From NCBI RefSeq assembly GCF_900021155.1, contig NZ_FCNT01000050.1, positions 28,651 to 92,650 on the forward strand: a DNA stretch of 64,000 nucleotides, in the 5' to 3' direction. The notes beneath the pieces are model-generated. The model worked only from the letters and a program-made list of their open reading frames with translations. It was not told where the DNA came from and ran no database searches. Below are positions 1 through 7,475 of this stretch, piece after piece. The translations under genes and the position numbers were made by a program. Source of the DNA: Alistipes sp. CHKCI003 (GTDB taxonomy: Bacteria > Bacteroidota > Bacteroidia > Bacteroidales > Rikenellaceae). The first letter of the stretch is position 1. Every line of letters starts with the position of its first letter.

Positions 1-606
1 GCGACCGTGATCGAGGCGCGTGCGACGGACATCGCCGAGTTCGTGATGCAGGAGCTCAAGGACTCGGGCTACGTGCAGAAATTGGCTTACGGCATCGTGC
101 TGACGGGCGGTTCGGCCGGACTGAAGGACGTGGACGAACTGTTCCGCCGGATTACGGGGATGGACGTGCGCGTCGGAGCCGCCGAATCCGGTTTTACGGA
201 CGAGGCGAAGGAACGGCTCGCCGATCCGTCGCTCGCCACGGTGGCCGGTCTGCTGCTCAAGGGGGCCGGACAGGCGCCCTGTGCCGTGGTCGAGAAACCC
301 GCGGCCGAAAGACAGGCCCCGGAAGCTCCGCGCCGGCCGGCTTTCTCCGCCGCCGCGGAGCCGCCGCGGCCCGCGGAGTTCCGCCACGTGCCGCCCAAAA
401 CGCAGCCGCAGCCCGGGAGCGAACCCCCGCAGCAGCAACAGCCGCAGCCCGAGGTGCCGCAGTCCGCACCCGAGAGGAGCGGAGAGCCGGCGGCGCAGCC
501 GCAGCCCCGGCGTGCGGGATTCCTCGAACGGATGAAACGGACATTGCAGAACAGCGCCGAACTGCTCAACAAGAAGTTCGAGCCGGGCGAAGACGAAGAG
601 ATTTAA
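1..606 (+). CDS. ftsA: Cell division protein FtsA, C-terminal part (cut by window edge)
   Basis: The reading frame is open from base 1, so the gene starts upstream and only about 201 C-terminal residues are visible. FtsA is an actin-like ATPase that tethers FtsZ filaments to the inner membrane. The segment VLTGGSAGLKDVDEL is the typical phosphate-2/adenosine region of the actin fold. After the fold comes a long linker rich in Pro, Gln, Ala and Arg (roughly bases 270-515), then GFLERMKRTLQNSAELLNKKF, which fits the amphipathic membrane-targeting helix, and an acidic tail. It lies 24 bp before ftsZ in the same orientation, the standard dcw-cluster order. Confidence 0.93.
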   Translation, partial: ATVIEARATDIAEFVMQELKDSGYVQKLAYGIVLTGGSAGLKDVDELFRRITGMDVRVGAAESGFTDEAKERLADPSLATVAGLLLKGAGQAPCAVVEKPAAERQAPEAPRRPAFSAAAEPPRPAEFRHVPPKTQPQPGSEPPQQQQPQPEVPQSAPERSGEPAAQPQPRRAGFLERMKRTLQNSAELLNKKFEPGEDEEI

Positions 607-630
607 CGCAGGAAAAACGAGAAACGAGAT

Positions 631-1965
631 ATGAGTGAGGATTTGATGTCTGAACTGAACGCCCAGCCTTCGAAGGGCTCGATCATCATGGTGGCCGGTG
701 TCGGCGGAGCGGGCGGAAATGCCGTGAACCATATGTGGAACCTCGGAATCCGCGGTGTGGATTTCATGGTCTGCAATACCGACCAGCAGGCACTCGACAA
801 GAGCCCCGTGGAGACCAAGGTGCGCCTCGGATCGGAGGGCCTCGGCGCCGGCAACGACCCCGAGAACGGCCGTCGGGCGGCTGTCGAGACGCTGCCCGAG
901 ATCCGGCAGCACCTCGAAGCTTCCGGCACGCGGATGATCTTCATCACGGCCGGCATGGGCGGCGGTACGGGTACGGGCGCTTCGCCCGTGATCGCCAAAC
1001 TCGCTAAGGAGATGGGGCTGCTGACCGTGGCCATCGTAACGTCGCCGCTCGCGGTCGAAGGCCGCACCCGCTACGAGCAGGCGTTCCGCGGCATCGAAGA
1101 GCTGCGCCGGAGCGTCGATTCGCTGCTCGTCATCAACAACGAGAACATCCTCGAAATGTACGGTCGGCTTTCGCTCAAGCAAGCTTTCGGCAAGGCCGAC
1201 GACATTCTGGCTTCGGCGGCCAAAGGCATCGCCGAGCTGATTACGGTCGAGAGCGATCTGGTCAATGTCGATTTCGCCGACGTGTCGAAGGTCATGCGCG
1301 ACAGCGGGCGCGCCCATATGGGCGTGGCGACCGCCGAAGGCGAGAACCGCGCTGCGGCCGTGGCCGAATCGTCGCTCCACTCGCCGCTGCTCGACCACAA
1401 TCTGATCTCGGGCGCGAAGAACATTCTGCTGAATATCTCGGTGGCCAATGCCGAGGAGCTGATGTACGAGGAGGTGATGACCATTCTGGAGTACATTCAG
1501 GCGCACGCCAGTGTCAAGGACGACGACGGCGTGATCCACGACGCCAACATCATATGGGGTACGAGCGAGAAGCCTCAGTTGGGGCGTGCGCTCGAACTGG
1601 TGGTGGTCGCCACGGGTTTCGAAGGCGATGTTTCGGCCGGCGGCGGCATGAAGCGGATCATTCCGCCGGCGAAAGCGGTGGAGCCCGTGAAGGAGATACC
1701 TGCGGCACCCGTGCTGGAGCCGATCAAGCCGGCCGTCTCGCCGCTCGAACGACGGCCGTCGCGGGGTATGTCCGAGCAGGTGGTGCTGGGAGCCAAGACG
1801 ACCCGTTACAGCAACATGGCGCAGATTCTGGCCGTGCCGGCCTACAAAGCCCGCAATGCCAAGATGGTCGTCGAAATGCCCGCGGGCCGCAAGGAGGTCC
1901 TCAAGGACGAGGCGTCCGAACACGCCGCTCCGGAGGAGCCGCAAAACGGTTCGCTGTTCGATTAA
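631..1965 (+). CDS. ftsZ: Cell division protein FtsZ
   Basis: Tubulin-like GTPase that polymerises into the Z-ring at mid-cell. The 444-residue protein carries the tubulin signature GGGTGTG at residues 110-116, an early GAGGAGGNAV nucleotide loop, and the T7 synergy loop NVDFADVSKVM. A variable linker rich in Pro and Ala follows the core. A motif resembling the conserved C-terminal peptide that binds FtsA (VPAYKARN) lies about 40 residues before the end rather than at the terminus, and the protein ends EPQNGSLFD. An in-frame ATG six codons downstream (MSELN) is a possible alternative start. Confidence 0.97.
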   Translation: MSEDLMSELNAQPSKGSIIMVAGVGGAGGNAVNHMWNLGIRGVDFMVCNTDQQALDKSPVETKVRLGSEGLGAGNDPENGRRAAVETLPEIRQHLEASGTRMIFITAGMGGGTGTGASPVIAKLAKEMGLLTVAIVTSPLAVEGRTRYEQAFRGIEELRRSVDSLLVINNENILEMYGRLSLKQAFGKADDILASAAKGIAELITVESDLVNVDFADVSKVMRDSGRAHMGVATAEGENRAAAVAESSLHSPLLDHNLISGAKNILLNISVANAEELMYEEVMTILEYIQAHASVKDDDGVIHDANIIWGTSEKPQLGRALELVVVATGFEGDVSAGGGMKRIIPPAKAVEPVKEIPAAPVLEPIKPAVSPLERRPSRGMSEQVVLGAKTTRYSNMAQILAVPAYKARNAKMVVEMPAGRKEVLKDEASEHAAPEEPQNGSLFD

Positions 1966-2017
1966 CTAATTCGTTTGCGATTTGGAACCCGGGTCTGCGT
2001 GGATCATCTGTAACGGC

Positions 2018-3265
2018 ATGTCGCCCCGCATCGCGGTGATGTGTGCCGCCGCATGCTGTCTGCTTTTGGTTTCGGCCCTCGTTTCGGGAGCCGAAACCGC
2101 CTTTTTCTCGTTGTCCCGTTCCGATGTGCGCCGCATCCGCGAGCAGAAATCCGCTTCGGCCGAAGCGGTGCTCTTCCTGCTGAAGAACGTCGACATGCTG
2201 CTGGCTACGATCCTCGTGGTCAACAACCTCGTGAACATCTGCATCGTGATTCTCGCTTCGGGGATCATCGACTCGATCTTCACGTTCCGCCGGTTCGAAT
2301 TTCTCTTCAAGACGGTGCTCGTAACTTTCCTGCTGCTGCTTTTCGGCGAAATTTTGCCGAAGGTGCTGGCGCAGACCATGCACGTGCGGTTCGCGTGCCT
2401 CGTGGCGCGGCCGATCCGCGTGCTCCGATGGCTTTTCTATCCGATCTCCTACCTGCTCGTCAACACGGGCAGCCGGATCAGTGAGAAGGCCGCGCACAAA
2501 AGCGAGATTTCGCTCGACGAGCTGGCCGATGCGGTCGATATGACGCAAACCACGTCGCACGAAGAGCACGAGATTCTTTCGGGGATCGTCAACTTCGTGA
2601 ATACCGAGGCCGTGGAGATCATGAAGCCGCGGATGGATATTACGGCCGTGAATATCACCGACAGCTACGGGAAGGTGAAGGACTCGATCATCCGTTCGGG
2701 ATTTTCGCGCATTCCGGTCTACGAAGGCGAGATCGACAACATTCGGGGCACGCTCTATGTCAAAGATCTGCTGCCCTACATCGACCGCGGCGACGAGTTC
2801 GGCTGGCAGCAGTTGATCCGCAAATCCTATTTCGTGCCCGGGAACAAGAAAATCAGCGATCTGCTGGAGGATTTTCAGGCGAACAAGGTCCACATGGCGA
2901 TCGTGGTCGACGAGTACGGTTCGACGTTGGGGCTCGTCTCGCTCGAGGACATCATCGAGGAGATCGTGGGCGAGATTTCCGACGAGAGCGACATGGACGA
3001 AACCTTCTACAAACGGCTCGACGAGACGACCTATCTCTTCGACGGCAAGACCCACATCGGCGATTTCGAGCGGGTGCTGAGTCTCGGCGAGGAGACCTTC
3101 TCCGATGTGAAGGGCGAAGCCGAGACGCTCGGAGGGTTGATTCTCGAACTCAAACGCGACTTCCCCGCCAAGGGCGATACGTTCACGGCCCACGGCATCG
3201 ACTTCACGGTCGAAAGCCTCGACGGCCGCCGCGTCGACAAACTCAGGGTCGTGCTTCATGGATAG
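2018..3265 (+). CDS. gldE: GldE-like CNNM/CBS/CorC-domain membrane protein
   Basis: Polytopic inner-membrane protein of the hemolysin C/CorC family; in Bacteroidota the close homologue is named GldE, from gliding bacteria, though its role in non-gliding members is unclear. The N-terminal half has several hydrophobic segments of the CNNM (DUF21) type starting SALVSGAETAFFSLSRSD, followed by a CBS-pair region (MKPRMDITAVNI, then HMAIVVDEYGSTLGLVSLEDIIEEIVGEI) and a C-terminal CorC/HlyC domain (KGEAETLGGLILEL). I start at ATG 2018 (MSPRIA, 415 aa); a TTG at 1982 would add 12 residues of poor hydrophobic context. It follows ftsZ closely and overlaps the next gene by 8 bp, implying co-transcription. 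Confidence 0.85.
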   Translation: MSPRIAVMCAAACCLLLVSALVSGAETAFFSLSRSDVRRIREQKSASAEAVLFLLKNVDMLLATILVVNNLVNICIVILASGIIDSIFTFRRFEFLFKTVLVTFLLLLFGEILPKVLAQTMHVRFACLVARPIRVLRWLFYPISYLLVNTGSRISEKAAHKSEISLDELADAVDMTQTTSHEEHEILSGIVNFVNTEAVEIMKPRMDITAVNITDSYGKVKDSIIRSGFSRIPVYEGEIDNIRGTLYVKDLLPYIDRGDEFGWQQLIRKSYFVPGNKKISDLLEDFQANKVHMAIVVDEYGSTLGLVSLEDIIEEIVGEISDESDMDETFYKRLDETTYLFDGKTHIGDFERVLSLGEETFSDVKGEAETLGGLILELKRDFPAKGDTFTAHGIDFTVESLDGRRVDKLRVVLHG

Positions 3266-3818
3266 ACGGCTCATCGTCGAACCCCTGCTTCCCGAGGCCG
3301 ATGCTTTGCGGGCGGTGAAGGCGGCCGACCGGATCGCTTCGGCGTCGTTCGCTCCGTCCCGCCGGCGGGAATACCTGTCGTGGCGGGCGATAGTCTACCG
3401 CGAGCTGGGGCCCGTCGCGATCCGTTATGCCGCGTGCGGAGCCCCATACCTTGCGGACAGACCCGACGTGTGCATCGGTGTTTCGCACGGTGCGGGTCGT
3501 GCGGCCGTCGCGTTGTCCGACCGGCCGTGCGCCGTGGATATAGAACGTTACGACCGCGATTTCGCGCGTGTCGTACCGCGTTACCTGACCTTGGCGGAGC
3601 GTTCGCTCGGCGAAGCCGATCCGCGCTTCGGGGCTGCGGCGTGGTGTGCGAAGGAGGTGCTCTGCAAATTATCCGGCCGGCAGGGACTTTCGCTGACGCG
3701 CGATCTGCATCTGACCGCCTCCGGCGACGGATGGATCGAAGGGTGCGTCGGCGACGGAGAACCCATCCGGCTCTCCGTCCGGGATCTGGGCGACGCGGCG
3801 GTCGTGTGGTATCTTTAG
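3258..3818 (+). CDS. 4'-phosphopantetheinyl transferase superfamily protein
   Basis: Predicted to transfer the phosphopantetheine arm of CoA to a carrier-protein serine. The 186-residue protein shows the Sfp-type signatures: IGVSHGAGRAAVAL, then the Mg-binding AVDIERYD, then WCAKEVLCKLSG, which matches the WxxKEA motif with Val in place of Ala. Length fits the small Sfp/AcpS-like class. Its start overlaps the GldE-like gene by 8 bp; an 8-bp overlap with a GldE homologue suggests translational coupling. The stop overlaps the convergent outer-membrane gene by 4 bp. The acceptor (fatty-acid ACP or a specialised carrier) cannot be told from the sequence. Confidence 0.85.
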   Translation: MDRRLIVEPLLPEADALRAVKAADRIASASFAPSRRREYLSWRAIVYRELGPVAIRYAACGAPYLADRPDVCIGVSHGAGRAAVALSDRPCAVDIERYDRDFARVVPRYLTLAERSLGEADPRFGAAAWCAKEVLCKLSGRQGLSLTRDLHLTASGDGWIEGCVGDGEPIRLSVRDLGDAAVVWYL

Positions 3819-5230
3819 AAGGCTTCCGAAGCCGTGAAGAGAAAGGCCGACGAACGTTTGCGGTCCCACGGCAGGTTGCTGTTTCCGAAGACGCCCCAGC
3901 CGTAGTCGAGGCGGATGTTCATCCGGCTCTTGAACTCGAAACGATAGCCGACGCCGAAACTGTAAAGGGTCCTGTCCCACCTGAAATGCTGCCGGCCCCA
4001 GATATTGCCGAGCCCGAACCAACCCACGACGCCGTGCCGGCGGTAGATTCTTTGTCGCAGTTCGACCTGCGTCTCCACCATCCGCTTGTCGCGGTAACGC
4101 CCTTCGTAATAACCGCGCATGCGCTCCATACCGCCCAGCTTGGCATACATGTGCCACGAAGGGGTGCCGGCTATGACGTCGGCATAGAGGTCGTAGGCCA
4201 CGACGGCGCCTTTCCAAAGCTGCTGATACCAGTCGAACGTGAGCGTAAAGCGGCCGAAATTGCGGCCCGTGTTGCCTAAAAACTTGGGATACCACTTGGC
4301 TTCGGCCTTCACGAAGACGCCTTTGCGGGCATTGAACGGCACGTCGCGCGAATCGTACTGAAAGAAGAGGCCGATGTTGGCGTTGAATGCGTCGGGCTTG
4401 TCGCCCGTGGCGGCGATGTAGTTCGAGAAGGGGTCCTGCAAAGCGGGATCGTAGCGTCCCTGCGTCCATAACTCGTACAGCTCGCCGATCGTCCCGCCCG
4501 GGTTTTCGATGACGCCGTTTTTTATCTCTTCGAGCTGCTGTCCGATGCTGCTTTTCGCGTATTTCGCTCCCGAGTAGTCGATGCCGCCGCTTACGCCGAT
4601 ATAGGCTTTGGGCAGAATGGCCGTGCAGTAGGACAGACGCAGCAGTCCGGTCGTGGTGGTGAGTTTTTGCGAATAACCGAGCCGGCCGTCCTCGTAGCCG
4701 ACCCCGTAAAAGGCACCCGGAAAGTAGACGAAAGCACCCGAGTAGTTGAATCGCTGGCGGTTGTGGTTGTAGTTGTTTTCGCCCGAGCAGCGCAGCAGCA
4801 CGAATTTTTTGGTCGTGAAGTTGCCGTAAATCGATATGTTCGAGGGGATCGTTACCGAGTCGGTGCGGTCGATGCGGTAGAGGCCGGCCAGCAGAAAACC
4901 CAGACCGAAGCCGACATCGGACGAGTAGCTCGGTCCCGGAGCGATGCTCCAGTCCATTTTCTTTTCGAACGTGCGGTCCACGTTCGAACGGCTGTAATAG
5001 TCGATGATACGGCGGATCAGACCGGCTTTCTGGGCGGGTATCGTATCGAGTGCAGCCGAATCGGCCGCTTGGCGGGGAGCGAGCCCGTCGGCTTTGCCGA
5101 TCTGGGTGAGGTCTTCGGCGATGGAGTTGAGGTTGTCGTGATCGCGGGGAACCGGTTGCTGGGCTGCGGCCTGCGGGACGGCGAACAGCAGGCAGGAGAC
5201 CAGCATCAGGATGTGTGTTGCGATTTTCAT
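3815..5230 (-). CDS. BamA/TamA-like outer membrane barrel protein (no POTRA)
   Basis: Predicted outer-membrane beta-barrel of the bacterial surface antigen (D15/Omp85-like) type, 471 residues from the chosen ATG at 5230. That start gives a signal peptide (MKIATHILMLVSCLLFAVPQ) ending at AAAQ, and has a GGAGG ribosome site just upstream; longer in-frame starts lack these. The mature part alternates hydrophobic and aromatic residues as in transmembrane strands, contains YDSRDVPFNARKGVFV, a hallmark of the Omp85 barrel region, and FRWDRTLYSFGVGYRFEF, and ends in Phe as many outer-membrane proteins do. There is no room for POTRA repeats, so it is not BamA itself. Function and substrate are unknown. 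Confidence 0.82.
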   Translation of the reverse strand: MKIATHILMLVSCLLFAVPQAAAQQPVPRDHDNLNSIAEDLTQIGKADGLAPRQAADSAALDTIPAQKAGLIRRIIDYYSRSNVDRTFEKKMDWSIAPGPSYSSDVGFGLGFLLAGLYRIDRTDSVTIPSNISIYGNFTTKKFVLLRCSGENNYNHNRQRFNYSGAFVYFPGAFYGVGYEDGRLGYSQKLTTTTGLLRLSYCTAILPKAYIGVSGGIDYSGAKYAKSSIGQQLEEIKNGVIENPGGTIGELYELWTQGRYDPALQDPFSNYIAATGDKPDAFNANIGLFFQYDSRDVPFNARKGVFVKAEAKWYPKFLGNTGRNFGRFTLTFDWYQQLWKGAVVAYDLYADVIAGTPSWHMYAKLGGMERMRGYYEGRYRDKRMVETQVELRQRIYRRHGVVGWFGLGNIWGRQHFRWDRTLYSFGVGYRFEFKSRMNIRLDYGWGVFGNSNLPWDRKRSSAFLFTASEAF

Positions 5231-5914
5231 TCTCACCTCCGGTTTTGAGCGGATAAAGGTAGCAAATATTTTTTCGGACACAAAACGGATGCCCGAACTT
5301 CCGTCGGACAGTTCCCGTCCGGACGATTCTTGCCGACTTCTCCGACAATGGGGAGCCGGGGCTGTCCGTCTGCGATTGCGCTTTCCGCACGATCTCATGG
5401 GGGCGGCGATACGGAGTGTATGCCGTTCGGTTCTCAAGAAGAGCTATTCGGTCGGAGACGGCCCTTTTCATGCAAATTTTATTCTCGGGGTGCGCTCGGT
5501 TTTTCGTAAAGACCGGGTTTTGCTTTTGCAGCTGCGGCATAGGCATCGTATTTTCATGGGTTGCGGTTTTTAGGTTCGTTTTTTGTGCAGTCGTTTTCTC
5601 GCTCGGCATAGCTCAGATCTTGTTCGATCCTGCGCTCGGTTTCCCGAAACCGTTTCTTTTGCCGGGAGACTCGTTTCGACGATCTGTCGGACCGGCGGGG
5701 AGGGCTGCGCTGACACGCAGTGCACCTACGGAGATCGGGGGCGGAGACGCTTTCATGGCAATTCGATTCAATGGGGACATCTGTTTGTTTCGAATTCAAC
5801 AGAAAAACCGGAGATGCAATTATTTATTGCATCATCGTTGCGAAAAAATAGACCGGTTCCGCTCATAGTTCAGTTCGCCCGAAGTCCGATCCGCGTGCAG
5901 GCCGTGCAAAAAAG
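5231..5914. other. Intergenic region, no gene supported
   Basis: About 690 bp between two minus-strand genes. Several long open frames exist but show no family resemblance or consistent coding signal. The part next to 5230 holds the ribosome site and a TACCTTTA stretch (minus strand) resembling a Bacteroidota -7 element for the barrel protein. Nothing else recognisable. Confidence 0.5.
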
Positions 5915-5949
5915 AGAGAGGCTGTCTGAATTCATCAGACAGCCTCTCT
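5915..5949 (-). terminator. Strong hairpin terminator after the C1 peptidase gene
   Basis: Perfect 15-bp inverted repeat (5915-5929 with 5935-5949) around a 5-nt loop; the stem contains GGCTGTCTGA. Reading the minus strand it is followed by a T-run (A-run at 5908-5913 on the plus strand). It sits 27 bp past the stop of the peptidase gene. The same stem core recurs after rplQ and tpiA. Confidence 0.85.
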
Positions 5950-5975
5950 TGCAGGGTGGTTATGGTTCGGTTCCG

Positions 5976-7190
5976 TCAGAGACCGAGTTTCTTGCGGATA
6001 TCTTTCGGGATGGCGTTCTTGTTGACCATCAGCGAAATCGTCTTGAACTCTACGAACGGACGCGAAAAATACCAATATCCGTCGTAGGGAGGCAGTGCGT
6101 CCCACGAATTCTGCACCTTGAAGTATTTGTTACCGGCCTGATCGACTGCCGTGCCGACAATCACCATGCCGTGATCGTCGGTGGTGAGGTAGTTGTCGAA
6201 AGCCTCCTGACGCATCTGCTGCGTGATCTGCTTCTCCTTGCCGGGTTTGTCGAACTTGTAGAGCGCGGCCTCCTTCTCGGCTTCGGTGAGTTTGCCCCAG
6301 CGGGCCGACTCGGTGCCGTTCATGCCGTCGAGATCGGCTTCGGGGACGATGCCGATCGCCTTCGTGCGGCTGAAGCCCTTTTCGCTTACGTCGGTGCCCC
6401 ATGCGAGCGGATAGCCGTTCTCCAGAGCGTTGTCCACGATGGCCATCATATCCTCCAGCGGTACGTTGTAGACCGTGCCCCACATCCAGTTGTCGGGAAC
6501 TTCCATGATGAATTGCGTGTAGAACGGATGGTGCGTGAACGACGAGATGTCCACGTAGTCGTCCATGCGGATCGGCAGCGATGCCGCGAACGACTCGGGC
6601 GTATACTCCTTGCCCTCGTAGGTGAACGTCTCGGGCAACTCGCCGAAGTATTCGTCGAGGATGGCATTGAAGCCGCGCTGCCAAGCCGTCGAGAGGGGAA
6701 GTCCCGTCTTGTCGCCGGCTGCGATCACGGCGTCGAGGTAGCCTTTCAATACGGCCGAAAGCTCATGGAAGTCGGGTTTGTCGGTGCCGTAGTTGAATCC
6801 CGGATAGACTTCGTAGGGGACGATGCCGTGGGCTTTGATCCCTTCGGTTACGTCGTGCGCGGCACCGCCTTCGGCGAAGTTGAGTTCGCCGTGCAGGCGT
6901 ACGTATTTCACGGCTTTGTCCATGAAGGAGTGGCGGACGATGAACATCTCCGAGAGATGCATCTCCTTGCCGCCCGCACGCAGAATCTCACCTTCGAGGA
7001 ACGTGAGCGTCGAATAGCACCAGCAGGTGCCGCTGCGGTGCTGGTTCTTTACGGGCGTGGTCGGGAGGACCTTCACGTCGGTGAAGACATACCCTTCGGT
7101 CTTTTTCTCTTCGGCCGGCTGCTCCGGAGTCTGTGCTGCGGCGGTGAAAGCCACGCAGAGTGTCAGGACGGTAGTGAGGATTTTTTTCAT
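5976..7190 (-). CDS. C1-family cysteine peptidase (aminopeptidase C / bleomycin hydrolase type)
   Basis: Papain-fold peptidase predicted to be exported: the 404-residue protein begins with a signal peptide (MKKILTTVLTLCVAFTAAAQ). Catalytic residues are visible: oxyanion Gln50 and nucleophile Cys56 in NQHRSGTCWCYS, His340 in DDHGMVIVG, and Asn361 in KVQNSWD. The wide Cys-His spacing and the DHGM/QNSWD context fit the bleomycin hydrolase/PepC branch rather than classical papain. Unlike cytoplasmic PepC it carries an export signal, suggesting a periplasmic or surface role in peptide degradation. It is a single-gene unit, with a strong terminator downstream and a C9 tract 73 bp upstream of the start. 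Confidence 0.9.
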   Translation of the reverse strand: MKKILTTVLTLCVAFTAAAQTPEQPAEEKKTEGYVFTDVKVLPTTPVKNQHRSGTCWCYSTLTFLEGEILRAGGKEMHLSEMFIVRHSFMDKAVKYVRLHGELNFAEGGAAHDVTEGIKAHGIVPYEVYPGFNYGTDKPDFHELSAVLKGYLDAVIAAGDKTGLPLSTAWQRGFNAILDEYFGELPETFTYEGKEYTPESFAASLPIRMDDYVDISSFTHHPFYTQFIMEVPDNWMWGTVYNVPLEDMMAIVDNALENGYPLAWGTDVSEKGFSRTKAIGIVPEADLDGMNGTESARWGKLTEAEKEAALYKFDKPGKEKQITQQMRQEAFDNYLTTDDHGMVIVGTAVDQAGNKYFKVQNSWDALPPYDGYWYFSRPFVEFKTISLMVNKNAIPKDIRKKLGL

Positions 7191-7262
7191 GTCGTTAAGT
7201 AGGTTTTGTTTGGTTGAATGAGTTTTATTTCTTTTTCTTGCAGTCGTTTTTACGGTTTGCCT

Positions 7263-7271
7263 CCCCCCCCC
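7263..7271. repeat. C9 homopolymer tract
   Basis: Nine consecutive C on the plus strand (nine G on the coding strand), 73 bp upstream of the start of the C1 peptidase gene. One of at least nine 8-10 nt C/G tracts in the non-coding parts of this window. Confidence 0.8.
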
Positions 7272-7475
7272 TCTTTGTCCGGTCCGGATTGCAGCCGGTC
7301 GGCCGAAAAAGGCCCTCTCGTCCGGCGGCGGCGAGGACAGGGGCGAGCCGCCTCGATTCGTTCCGGTGCGCTGCGCTGCATTTCGCCCCGCTCCGGTTTT
7401 ACGTCGTTCGGCGCCGCCCGCTATTCGATGGCTTGTTCCTTACCCTTTTCATGTTTCATGTCGGAATCGCGGAAC

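Noticed and set aside
5583..7202. Long plus-strand open frame across the C1 peptidase
   Set aside because: It is antisense to a gene with complete catalytic motifs; frames like this are common at this GC content.
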